Origin: Antennarius striatus
Lineage: Eukaryota; Chordata; Actinopteri; Lophiiformes; Antennariidae
Assembly (NCBI RefSeq): GCF_040054535.1
Contig: NC_090797.1
Span: 14,908,501-14,972,500 of the forward strand
Direction: 5' to 3'
Length of the DNA stretch: 64,000 nucleotides
Shown: positions 34,177 through 46,214 of the stretch, in pieces
Layout of the letters: each line of letters opens with the position of its first letter
Numbering within the stretch: position 1 is the first letter of the stretch
Notes under the pieces: model-generated
The model's input: the letters and a program-made list of their open reading frames with translations, nothing else
What the model was told of the DNA's origin: nothing
The model's database searches: none
Program-made: the position numbers and the translations under genes

Positions 34177-34551
34177 GCGCGGCAGCATCCAGCCCCTGGT
34201 GACCGCCGCCTCCATCATGACATCGGGGGAGTTCGTCCAGAGCTGCTGGAGCGCACGTTCATGCGTGGCACGCTCTACAAGGCGCTCTGCTTCCTGCTCC
34301 TCATCCTCCAGGGCGGCGTCCACGACTTCTACCTCATCATCTTCACCGACCTGTACTGGTGCTCGTGGATCACCGCGGATTTGGTGGTCATCTCCAGCTG
34401 GAGCATTTTCTTCATGAAGAACGCACGCAGCAAGCAGGAGCGCGCCTGCGGCTTCCACCAGAAAAGCTCCATCTTCAGCTGCACCCTGGGAGAGTTCACC
34501 TATGCCTACCTGGCCTGGCTCATCTACGTCATGCAAAAGGCTGCAAATTAA
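34177..34551 (+). CDS. candidate small multi-pass membrane protein (family not recognised)
   Basis: The frame open from 34177 has a Met at 34261 and 96 codons to TAA at 34549. Hydrophobic stretches suggest three membrane passes (LYKALCFLLLILQ; WITADLVVISSWSIFF; EFTYAYLAWLIYVM), with a Cys- and Lys-rich loop between. GC and codon use (CTC, ATC, GTC, CGC) are much more gene-like than the surrounding repeats. A neighbouring frame (34103-34240, ending ASIMTSGEFVQ) would join it if one base had been lost near 34240. So it may be an intact short gene, a last exon, or a frameshifted retrocopy. It lies ~220 bp outside the right arm and has no mirror on the left. I cannot assign a function. Confidence 0.45.
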   Translation, partial: ARQHPAPGDRRLHHDIGGVRPELLERTFMRGTLYKALCFLLLILQGGVHDFYLIIFTDLYWCSWITADLVVISSWSIFFMKNARSKQERACGFHQKSSIFSCTLGEFTYAYLAWLIYVMQKAAN

Positions 34552-34941
34552 ATTAGAAAACAGTGTGATTGATTTGTGAAACGTCTAACGACTGTTTCTG
34601 GTGACATCACATTAGAACACAGTCAGCTGGACTTCCTCCAGGTTGGTTGAAGACGCTTCACCTCTCGTCTGAGAGTCCTCTTCAGTTCTGATGACTTCCT
34701 CCAGTTACTCCTGTTGGAGCAGAAACCTGAGACCACCTTTCACGTTCAAATGTGGGGGCAGCTCGCATGAAGGTGGGCGGGACAACGGCCCACCTGAGTG
34801 GGAATGACTCCTAACGACCCTCATTGTGTTGGGGGTTTGTGGGGGCGAGTTCCTACCCCAGCAGGACTATAAGTGTCTGGACTCAGTAGCAGTGAGTCAC
34901 AACTGAAGGAGTCCTGACGTGGATGACTGAGACCTGCAGAC

Positions 34942-37711
34942 ATGTCTTCAACCAGCCTGAAGTAAGTTCTCCTCATTCTGCTTTGCTCTTCTTGACCTGC
35001 CTTTACCTGGAGGACTCCACACACTTTACTCTGACTCAGTGCTTTAGTTTGGAGTCATGGTCCTCTTTTGGAACAGATGGGTTAGCAGTTAGCAGTAGCA
35101 TCTTCACACTGTTAGTACTGACTCTATTGTTGTGTTATTGCTGGAAGATTTTTAGAGTAATCTTTCTCATCCCAGCACTGTCTCCTGTGCTCATGGATAT
35201 GTTTGGTCCTGACTTCTTATAACTAAATGATATGAGAACCAAGACGAGGAGCACTGGGCACAGAATTTAAGGTGAAGCGGGGAAAGGTTTCTAAAATGTT
35301 CTCACCATTAATTAAAAATCCCAAAATGCTTTGTGTTCATACTGACCCTGACACCAGTGGTGTGGAGCAGCAGTTTCAGATCTATGTAGCTCTTTTAGGC
35401 TCTTTTGGTAAAACGGTTGATGTTTTTTTCCCTGTTCTGTTTGTATGTAGGGAGGGTAATGGGTTTCCGTCCCCTTACCTTTTGTTTATATGTGAGGGGT
35501 GGGGGGAATACAGTGGGTTTCTATCACCCAACTTTCTGTTGATATGTGTGGGGGACTAATGGGTTTCTATCTCCCAACCTTCCTGTTATAACATGGTAAC
35601 TTGTGTGTCCTCAGGTTTGAACACTACAAACTACCCAAAAGCGAGGAGCGGCCGACCCCCCAGACACTGATGCCTCCCCCCACTTCCCTGCTGGACCCAT
35701 CAGACCTGGATCCCAGTGGGTCAACACCCGGCTCATGGGTTCAAGACTGGTTCAACGCGGCCGATTTTGTTTCAGGACAGCCGTACTGTGGACGGGGTGA
35801 GTGATCCGCGTGGTGTGTTGGGGAGAAGCACTAGATCCCACCTACGTCCTCTTGTGAGGAGACTTAGGGCTGCGGATATTTTCTTAGGTGGGGGTTGGGC
35901 TGTTGTTCATTTTGGTATTTGGTAAAACTGTTGTTTTGTTCACCCATTGACAAGCAAGTGGACAGCAGTGAACTTGTGTCATCTGAGATTACAAACAGTT
36001 GAAGGAAACTGTAGTCCGATCAGGTTGTAGGCGTGTGGGCACCATGGTGACAGTATTTTGATGTTTTGATGTTGTGGGTCGTCTGCAGCTGATCCTGAGA
36101 ACAAGGAGCTGAGGAAGCAGCTTTGCTTCTATGCCGCTATTGGAAAGTGCCGCTATGGAATCAACTGTGCCTATCTCCATGGCGACGTTTGTAACATGTG
36201 TGAGCTCCAGGTGCTCCACCCCACCGACATCAGTCAGCGCTCAGAGCACACCAAGGTAACGACCTGCTCACACACTACACGAGCTGTCACACACACTCCT
36301 TTGACATGGTGGTAACATACACACACTTCCTGCACCTGTCCACAGGCGTGCATGGAGGCCCACGAGAAGGACATGGAGCTCTCGTTCGCCATCCAGCGCA
36401 GCGAGTACATGATGTGTCGTATGTGCATTGAAGTGGTGTTGGAGAAGGCCAACCCCAGTGAGCGGCGCTTCGGCATCCTGGTCAACTGCAGCCACTGCTA
36501 CTGCCTGCAGTGCATCAGGACGTGGAGGAGGGCCATGTGCGATATCACCAAGTGAGTCGTCAGTGTGTGATGGGTAGTGGGGGGGGGCGTTGAAATTTGT
36601 GTTTCACCTTTGTATACTAATGAGGGTCATTAGTATACAAAGGTGAAACTTGTATTTCAACGACCCCCCTTTGACACCCCCAACAATTGTTGAGGGGCCA
36701 GACGGGTTTCAACGACGGTCGTCTGAATGTGCATAGCCCTGACCACACCCCACAGGGTAAATAAGCTGGACAACACCAGCCACCTTCAGAACTGAACAAG
36801 TCTCTTGGATGAGAGATGAAACGTCTTCAAGAACTTTCTTAACGTCCAGTGGATCGACTTTAACAGCTTTGGATAACAAATATTTATTCAACTTTCTTCT
36901 TCATGAAAGCATCAAAAATGTTACCTAAATATATTTCAGAGGTACTTTGAATGAGGTTGTAGCGATAAGTGTTCCATCACATTGATTAATCGTCTGTAAA
37001 CCAACCAGAAACATTTTTTAATTCACGTTTTCTCACCAAACATCTCCTGAGACTGTTTTTAATCTCCTTCAGAGGAGCTTCTTCCTGAACGTTCCCTGTT
37101 TCAGATGGTAAAACCATTTTTCTACTTATTTCCAGTTGCTGCCCCAAGTGTGGAATAACATCCAACTTTGTCATCCCGAGTGAGTTCTGGGTGGAAGATG
37201 AGGACGACAAGCAGAAGCTCATCCAGAAATACAAGGACGGCATGCGGTAAGTGAGCCGGGCTAGAAAAGGGTAAGGGGTGGGGCTACACTAGTGGGTGGG
37301 GCTATGACAGTAGATCTGTAGGAGAACATCTGGGCTGTGGAGTGGGCGGTGTTGTCTGATGTGTCTGAATCCCTGACAGTCTTCTCGGTCTCCTTCAGGA
37401 ACAAGCCGTGTCGGTACTTTGATGAGGGGCGTGGCACATGTCCCTTTGGCACCATCTGCTTCTATAAACACGCCTTTCCTGGTGGACGACTGTTGGAGGC
37501 CCAGCCCCCGCGCCGACAGCCTGGATCCAATGTCAGGAACAGGGTAAGGGGCCACCAGTCCACTGGTTCTGTTGAAGGTCTGCCAAGAACAGCAGCATCT
37601 CCACAGCAGCGCCCTCTGCTGGCTGAGTGGAAGCACTGATCAGTGGAAACCATCGTTTGGAGACATTTGGAGTCTGATTTTTGCAAACTTGCATCACTGG
37701 ATGAAGGCTGA

Positions 37712-37806
<95 letters not shown>

Positions 37807-37961
37807 AGCAGAACTCCAGGACTCCGCTGTGGAACATCTTTGAGGAGCAGGAGAGCACAGACTCCTTCAACAACGATGAGGAGGAGATGGTGCCGTTCGA
37901 GCTGAGGGAGATGCTTCTGAGGCTGCTGGACGAAGACGAGGTCCTGGCAGGCCATCAATAA
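34942..37961 (+). CDS. makorin-like RING-finger E3 ubiquitin ligase, intact right-arm copy
   Basis: Exons 34942-34961, 35615-35796, 36089-36255, 36346-36551, 37136-37246, 37399-37543 and 37809-37961 all have GT-AG borders. They join in one frame of 984 nt (327 aa). Order: [16 protein letters not shown]; a C3H finger ([20 protein letters not shown]-x7-C-x5-C-x3-H) followed by the makorin Cys-His motif ([11 protein letters not shown]); a C3HC4 RING (CRMC, then CSHCYCLQC, then CCPKC from the next exon); and a last C3H ([21 protein letters not shown]). The acidic tail is short ([12 protein letters not shown]). Known makorins ubiquitinate targets and bind RNA. Makorin-1 (about 480 aa) has two more C3H fingers at the N-terminus; here the frame starts with a short exon (MSSTSLK) joined at the usual FEHYKLPK border, so those are missing. 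A TATAAG lies at about 34868. Transcription is not shown. Confidence 0.85.
36589..36664. repeat. foldback hairpin in makorin intron 4 (right copy)
   Basis: Counterpart of 18034-18114. Arms CGTTGAAAT...TTTCACCTTTGTATACTAA and the reverse complement meet at about 36624. Confidence 0.9.
37715..37803. repeat. (TG)n microsatellite in makorin intron 6
   Basis: About 42 TG units ending six bases before the exon 7 acceptor, so it forms most of the polypyrimidine-poor acceptor region. The left copy has a much shorter tract (16950-16987). Confidence 0.9.
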
Positions 37962-37999
37962 ATGAACTTATGAAATATAAATGAAGAAAAAAAGTCCCA

Positions 38000-38362
38000 C
38001 AAGCCATTGTGCTCATGCTAAACATTACCTTGACATCTATTGTTAGTCTTTCTGGTGTGTTTCATGGAGGAGGTATAATTCTAAAATAACAAAAATAAGT
38101 CAATATAATATTTAACAAATTAACTTTTTTCAAATATTGCAAATAAAAACCCCCACAATTTTCTTTGTGGGTTTTGGTGTGACTTGTTTATCACTGACAG
38201 CTGTTAGCACTTCCTGTTAGCCTGACGATCACTCTGACATTTACTGTCAAACTGTAAGGTTTTACTCCTGAAGGCTGGATCTTCAGTTTTCTTTATTAAA
38301 GCTGCTCATAGCCATTATTTTGTACTGATGTGTCCTCCCTTCATCACCTTCATCCAAGTGTC

Positions 38363-38406
<44 letters not shown>

Positions 38407-39092
38407 CATTAATGGTTAAGAGCCTGTTGGATCACAAGCTGTCTGTCAAAGTGGGTGAACGGATGGATGGATGAGAGACGGATGTCCTTGTGTCACAGAC
38501 AGCTGTTGAGATACTTCTTGTCGCTAGCATGAACAGCTAGCCTTAGCCTCCCTCCAGTGAAGGTGAGGTCTAGAATGTGGTGGCGCCCTCTAGTGGCATA
38601 AAAACAGCTTTGAACCCCCGACCCCTGATGTCTTAGTCCTGGCTGTTGCTTCATTAGCTCATCGTCCCACTGACAGACACTCGTCTTCATCCTCCACTCT
38701 ACATACTCCTCCTCCTCACCCTCCTCTGGCTCCGCCTCCTGAGTCAGACTCAACCAACTTTTATTTATATAGCTCTTAATCACATCAAGAGACATTTCAA
38801 AGCCCTTTAATAGACAGAAAAACCCAACAGAACCCTCCAGAGCAAACATAAGCCACAGCAACAGGACTCATTGGACCGCTAGCTGCTCAGGTCGCTAACA
38901 GCAGCTAGCAGCTGTCTGCTGTGGTGATGAGTACTGATTCACTGTGACATGTGACCAATAGCGATGTTTAAATGGAGGTGGCCCCACCCTGTCCAGGATC
39001 AGGAGGACCACGTGTTCACGTTAAACTGATGTTCAGGTGACGGTCCACTCGTGTCACCGGGTCGACACCAGAAGACCACCTCCTGATCCTCA
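38000..39092. other. 3' flank of the intact makorin copy
   Basis: A (TG)n tract at 38366-38403 and the common fish repeat near 38755-38870. No other gene seen. Mirror of 15664-16795. Confidence 0.6.
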
Positions 39093-39212
<120 letters not shown>

Positions 39213-39297
39213 CAGCTGTAGCACCACAGACGGGTGTGACTTTTATTATCTAATGTTTGTACGTTGTTTCCTGGATCAGGTCAGAGCAGCCGACACA

Positions 39298-39550
39298 CAG
39301 TCACTCCCTCCTGTGTAACTCCCTCTTGTGTAACTTCTTCCTATGTCGCTCCTCCTTTGTCACTCCCTCCTGTGTAACTCCCTCTTGTGTAACTCCTTCC
39401 TATGTCGCTCCTCCTTTGTCACTCCCTCCTGTGTAACTCCCTCTTGTGTAACTCCTTCCTATGTCGCTCCTCCTTTGTCACTCCCTCCTGTGTAACTCCC
39501 TCTTGTGTAACTCCTTCCTATGTCGCTCCTCCTTTGTCACTCCCTCCTGT
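39298..39550. repeat. 59-bp minisatellite, about 4.3 units
   Basis: Tandem units start CACTCCCTCCTGTGTAACTC and end CGCTCCTCCTTTGT. The left arm has a single unit. Confidence 0.9.
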
Positions 39551-39702
39551 GTCCACCAACGTCCGTAGGTCTCACGATGAAAGGACCAATGAGACGGTCA
39601 GAAGGTTGGTGCGGTCAGAAGGAACCCTCTCAGGTCCAGCTTCATCACCTCTGAGCTCCTCATGACGTTGCTGCGCTCACGTGACGTCTGGAGGTTCTAA
39701 AC

Positions 39703-40516
39703 CAGAGGTCACCAACGCTGTTCCTGCGAGCGACCGTGCGCCCCCGAGCACCCCTTGTGGCGCCCGCGAGGCGTGGTCTAAAAATATTAACATTAATTAA
39801 CACATTAATGATATCGCAACTTAATTATTCAGCATTCTAAAATGATATTTTATTAAGTTAAAACATTCAAATAAAATACTTGATATCAAACTCGCCTCTC
39901 TCCAAGTCGAAGGTCATTCGTGTGTCTACGCCTGACACACTGACCAGGTGATATGAGGAGTTAGCCTGCTTGTGCTTTTGCCCAAAAACCATGGAAGAAA
40001 ACACAAAAGGACATCATATTTTCAGAGTGACTGGAAAGAAGATTTCTTTTTTTACGTCATTCAAAGAGAAATGTTTGTGTCTTTTTTGTGGGATGACTGT
40101 TGCAGTACCAAAGCGGCACAAAGTGGAGAGGCATTTGCAAACATGCCACAAAAACATGACTGTGAACTACCCACCCAGCAGCACTTTATGTACTGAGAAA
40201 GTCAGTGGGTTAAAGGCAGCTTCAGACAAACAACAGACTTTTTTCAAGAAGCAAGAAGAAAAAATCCCAGAAAACAATCGAAGCTTCGTCTAGAGCTGCC
40301 CGTTTTTTGATAAAGAACAAGAAACCGTTTTCAGATGGTGAGGTTTTTAAAGAAGCTATGATGCTTGTCGCTAAATAATGATTCAAAGATGAGAAACATG
40401 GTCGTGATGTCATCTCCGATGTCCAGCTTGGAGCAAGTACGATGGCTAGACGAGTGTCGTCTTTGTCTGCGATTTTAACAGAGCAGCTGGAGGCATCGCT
40501 GCTGGAGGACCCAGAG
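39703..40516 (+). mobile_element. hAT (Charlie/GTF2IRD2-like) fragment, right copy
   Basis: Begins with the terminal-repeat-like CAGAGGTCACCAACGCTG. The BED-finger frame starts at 39970 (MCFCPKTMEENTKGH) and shifts near 40255. Codons for a further hAT segment (LGASTMARRVSSLS) follow to about 40516, where the LTR-like repeat begins. Confidence 0.75.
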
Positions 40517-40734
40517 TAGATACTTGACCTCTCATTTTTAATGGGTTAATTGAATATTGTGTTGTATTGTATGAAATGGAAGGCGAATTTGTGAATGTGA
40601 TAAATAGGGATTGTGTAAAATGAATGGAGCGAATGGTCAGGAACAGAGTGTGATGTTTGAAAGGCTTAAGCAAAAGGTAAAACTAGTTTAGATAGGGTTA
40701 AACTGGTAGAACCACTGACTGCTCAGAACAGCTA

Positions 40735-41932
40735 CCGTATTTATTCGAGTATAACGTGCACACGTGTATAACGCGCATCCCTAATTTTCGATTAAAAAAT
40801 CGGTATAAAATTTTGTTTCACTTTTTCTCGGCTCAGACAAAGCATTGTAAGTGCCAAACATTGTTAAACACATGCGTCCATGATAAAAATCATTATTGAC
40901 AACGTAAACTATGAACACAATACCGAAATAAAATTAACAATATTTACAGGCATTTAAAATCCTTCAAACTCCGATTCATCATCAGATACACCAGCAATGC
41001 TTACCGGTAACTCACGTTTCAGTGTGGCCGAGGCGAGGAAAGGAAATGAAGAGACAAGGCGTAGCTAAGAAAATGCTAATCAATAATCAAATATCATACG
41101 TCACAGCGGATACACAGCGTCACAGGGGGCGGCAGTGGCTCAGCGGTAGAGCGGACGTCTTGGGACCAGACAGCGCCCAGCCATCCGCCGTTCGATTCCC
41201 GCTCCAGCCAGACATCTTCGGAGTGTGAGCTGACAGTTGGAGGTGTCAGCTCACCTCCCAGCCACTGCCGAGGCGCCCTTGAGCAAGGCGCCGTCCCCCC
41301 CACAAGCTGCTCATTGGGGCGCACCCCCGAAGCTGCGACCCGTCCCTCCACCTCCCTGTACTCGTCATTAACTGCATGCCTACAGGCCCCTAGTGTGTGT
41401 TGTGTTCAGGGGCCTGTATACAATGTTTGTGTGTGTGTGCTGACTAACACATATATATATGCATGTACAAAAAACTGGAGAGGAAAATATAATTTCCCCA
41501 TTGTGTGGACTATTAAAGGTGGATTATTATTATTATAATAAGAATTCTCGGAAATGACACCATCCGACAAGGTCTGCTGATGACGCATTTGATTATTGAA
41601 TACCATTTCCTTAGATACGCCTCGCCTCTGCAAGAGTGATGCGCATGAGCCATCATGAATTACCGGTATTTATTTTAGATCGCCCACGCAAATGATTTGG
41701 ATACTGTTACTAAAAATCGACCATGTACGTTTTGTGGGTCGAGAGATGTGGTTGCATTCAATGTTTTGCGATTTTGGTCAGCGATATCTTCGACAAATAA
41801 GTCATTGCGCAAATAATACTGTATACTAATACATCTAAGCGTGTCACCCCAGCCCTTGTTTATAACGCGCACCCAAACTTTGAGTTCTTTTTTAGGTAGA
41901 AAATTTTGCGCGTTATACTCGAATAAATACGG
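40735..41932. mobile_element. non-autonomous Tc1/mariner-type transposon, TA target duplication
   Basis: The 1198-bp element begins CCGTATTTATTCGAGTATAA and ends with its reverse complement (at least 20 bp of matching terminal repeat). TA duplications lie at 40733-40734 and 41933-41934. The left arm has the intact single site (CAGCTACATCTGTGG on the reverse strand near 14187). No transposase frame is seen. A SINE is nested inside. Confidence 0.92.
41124..41546 (+). mobile_element. tRNA-derived SINE nested in the DNA transposon
   Basis: GGCAGTGGCTCAGCGGTAGA carries the A box and CGTTCGATTCCCGC the B box, with a conserved body and a GTGTGGACTATTAAAGGTGG end followed by (ATT)n. Same family as 28506-28842 and 63184-63540. 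Confidence 0.85.
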
Positions 41933-42159
41933 TACATCTGTGGAGACAGTGGTTCACAAAATGATGGCCGCCGAGTGAAGATCAGATACCTGGGGTAAAA
42001 TGGTATGCAAGCTTGCCAAAATAAAGATTAACTAAATTCCAGCCAAATACCCAAATTAAACAGTTGACAGATTGAACAAATGGTCTGTAAATCTGACTGA
42101 AGGTCTGACGAGACCATTTTCTGATCCCAGAACAGCGTGTTTATATGTCTCCTGTTTAT

Positions 42160-43486
<1,327 letters not shown>

Positions 43487-43599
43487 ATGCTGTGTTGTCT
43501 AACTGATAGCTGTATTCTTGTACTTTCTTGTGTAACGTGTGCCGTATGACTGTACTTGTACTTAAAAGAGGTAACAAATTCCGCTGTAGCATTATTAAA

Positions 43600-44521
43600 G
43601 TATTCTTCATTAGTTAGTTAGTTATTCATTTATTTCAGACAAGGCAAGGAAAAACAAAACAAAAAACAAACAAAAAATCAACAACAAACAAAATAATTAA
43701 ATAAGCAAATAATAAACAAAGATCATAACCCAACAATACAATTCTGCTTGAAAGGGAGTGGGAAGAAGAAAACTCATGTAATCCCACCCCAGTTCCTGAT
43801 TCAGAGATCAACACACTGAGCTTCACTGTTACTTCGAGGATTCAAGGATAACCACACAATAATTGCATCACGATGGCGTCACCATGGGCAACAATGAAAT
43901 TGTCACATTGCAATAGCAATTCGACACAACAATGTAAGGAAGGCACGATATACCAACAATGGTAATGTACAATATACCAACAATGGTAATGGACAAATGC
44001 CAACAGCAGTAATTAACAAATACCAACGATGGTAAAGAAGCACTGAGCACATGTTAACAAACAGAACAGCAGTTTGAGTTAAAGACCCTCATCTCTATAC
44101 TTTGACCAGACTTGATGTTTATATAACAGTTTGAATTGATTAATACTTTGGCATTTCTTGTGTTGTGAGACCAGATTGTTCCAGAGTTTCACTCCGCACA
44201 CAGACACACAAAAACGTTTATGCGTGGTTTGAGCTCTCGGCAATGAAAATATCCAGAACCTCTCAAGTGATGAGCCCTGACTGGAGTTATAAAGAATCGT
44301 TGGAGGTTTGGTGGTAATAATTTGTTGAATGTGTGTGATTGTTCCGGTGGTGGTCGGAGGGGCAGAGTGGCAGCCACGCCTCCGTCAGTCTGCCCCAGGG
44401 CAGCTGTGGCTACGTACGTAGTTTACCACCACCAAGTATGAATGAGGTGTGAATGAATAATGGATCCAATGTAAGTGACTTTGAGTGTCCAGACAAGAAA
44501 GCGCTATATAAATCTAATCCA

Positions 44522-44558
<37 letters not shown>

Positions 44559-46214
44559 AAACTATTGATGTATTATATGGTACAATATCATGAAATTTTA
44601 GCAACTTTGACTGCGTAAACAGGTTATGAGTATGTTCAAGAAAACCAACCTTGTGAATGTTCCACACTGCTCTTTTCTGTAGAATGATCAGAGGATTAAT
44701 TGTGTTCTGATAAGTATTCCCCCAAACTTCAACACAATATGTAAAGTACGGGAGGACCAAGGTGCAGTATAAAGTACGGAGTGCATTTCCATCAAGGTAT
44801 AGTTTTGCTTTATTTATAATTGAGAGGGTTTTGTATATTTTTGTTTTTATGTGTCTGACATGGGGTTCAGATCAATGAAGAGACCAACTGCATACTTTTT
44901 CTGCTCCAGTGGGGTGTGCTCTTGATACTCACACGTTTCCAGTTCTATTTGTTGATGCTGTAGGATCTTCTGTAACATGTCCATGTCCATATTGGTGCTT
45001 GGTGTAGTCTGTGTTCTTGGTGTGTTTGGCATTGTGATGATGAGGAGTCACAAGCTGCATCAATGTCGATACTGTTCAAGGTCTTCTATGCTCTTCACCA
45101 GCAAGACTTCTGCTGCCTCCGGTGACCCATTTAGTTTGATGAAGGTCTTACAGTTTGTTACCCAGGTTTGTTTAATCTCGCCTTGTTTTTGCAGTTGTCC
45201 TGCGATCCTTGTGATGTCAGCATTTTTCTTTGTCAAGTGCTCGTTTATGAATACATTTGTGCCCTTTAGCTTGCGCCCCTGTTTCAGCAGTGCCATTTTC
45301 TTTTTCCGATTAGTAAACCTTCTGATGTGCGCTGACGGTCTCTCGTTCTTTACTGGTAGTGGGCGACACGCCTCGATGTGCTCCCGGTCCAACTCTATCC
45401 CCTTGCTCTGGAGATAGGAAGCCACCTGTTGCTCCACCGATGGTGTCTCCTGCTCGCTGGGCTCCCCGCTGTCCGCGGCCACTGCACGAGCTTATGAGGG
45501 AGGCCTGATGTTGATGCCGGTGATGACCACATCATTGATGCGGGAGTATTGGTCCAGCTCATCCACTCACCGCTCGAGATCCACAATTCGCTTCTCCTTC
45601 TCCGCGTTCTGGAGGCATAGTAGTTTCACCTCCTCCAGGAGCCCCAGAAGCTGCTCCTGTTTTGTTCTGACCTCCTCCAGGAGCCCCAGAAGCTGCTCCT
45701 GTTGTGTTCTGACCTCCTCCAGGAGCCCCAGAAGCTTCTCCTGTTGTGTTCTGACCTCCTCCAGGAGCCCCAGAAGCTTCTCCTGTTGTGTTCTGACCTC
45801 CTCCAGGAGCCCCAGAAGCTGCTCCTGTTGTGTTCTGACCTCCTCCAGGAGCCCCAGAAGCTGCTCCTGTTGTGTTCTGACCTCCTCCAGGAGCCCCAGA
45901 AGCTTCTCCTGTTGTGTTCTGACCTCCTCCAGGAGCCCCAGAAGCTGCTCCTGTTGTGTTCTGACCTCCTCCAGGAGCCCCAGAAGCTGCTCCTGTTGTG
46001 TTCTGACCTCCTCCAGGAGCCCCAGAAGCTGCTCCTGTTGTGTTCTGACCTCCTCCAGGAGCCCCAGAAGCTGCTCCTGTTGTGTTCTGACCTCCTCCAG
46101 GAGCCCCAGAAGCTGCTCCTGTTGTGTTCTGACCGCAGTCACCGCTGCACAGAATATTGAGAGTTTTATCTCCCTGAACTCTTCTGGTGTCGGGCTTTTC
46201 CTTGGTGGGGGCAT
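43600..46214 (-). mobile_element. coiled-coil ORF1 LINE, right copy, with expanded heptad repeats
   Basis: From 46214 downward: a 215-codon frame starting MPPPRKSPTPEEFREIKLS, then twelve 14-residue coiled-coil units, then LQNAEKEKRIVDLER. Stops at the same two places as the left copy follow. The ORF1 domain (45482-45060) and the ORF2 C-terminal remnant (44760-44410 and 44200-44100) come next. There is no endonuclease or RT palm. The left copy has only three heptad units. Confidence 0.75.
45627..46130 (-). repeat. 42-bp minisatellite encoding 14-residue coiled-coil units, 12 copies
   Basis: Twelve in-frame units of RTQQEQLLGLLEEV (three read EK in place of EQ, one reads RTKQEQ). Each unit is two heptads. 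It begins after codon 28 of the frame that starts at 46214. Confidence 0.95.

Larger units (their letters stand above)
20024..34771. other. spacer between the arms of inverted duplication A
   Basis: About 14.7 kb of sequence without a mirror inside arms A, made mostly of LINE, retroviral, SINE and DNA-transposon fragments. Parts of it (26813-32347) are mirrored instead at 53757-64000. A small candidate gene lies at its right edge. Confidence 0.85.
40517..42155 (-). repeat. LTR-like repeat, right copy, split by a DNA transposon
   Basis: Inverted counterpart of 13973-14412, interrupted at 40733-41934. It lacks the segment corresponding to 21975-22345 of the spacer copy, so an internal deletion preceded the arm duplication. 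Confidence 0.65.

Noticed and set aside
33982..34536. 184-codon minus-strand frame opposite the small membrane-protein candidate
   Set aside because: Composition is that of an antisense GC-rich shadow, with no domain; the plus-strand frame has hydrophobic segments and a better codon pattern.
39298..39550. CRISPR-like array
   Set aside because: The 59-bp units are contiguous with no spacers, and the DNA is eukaryotic.
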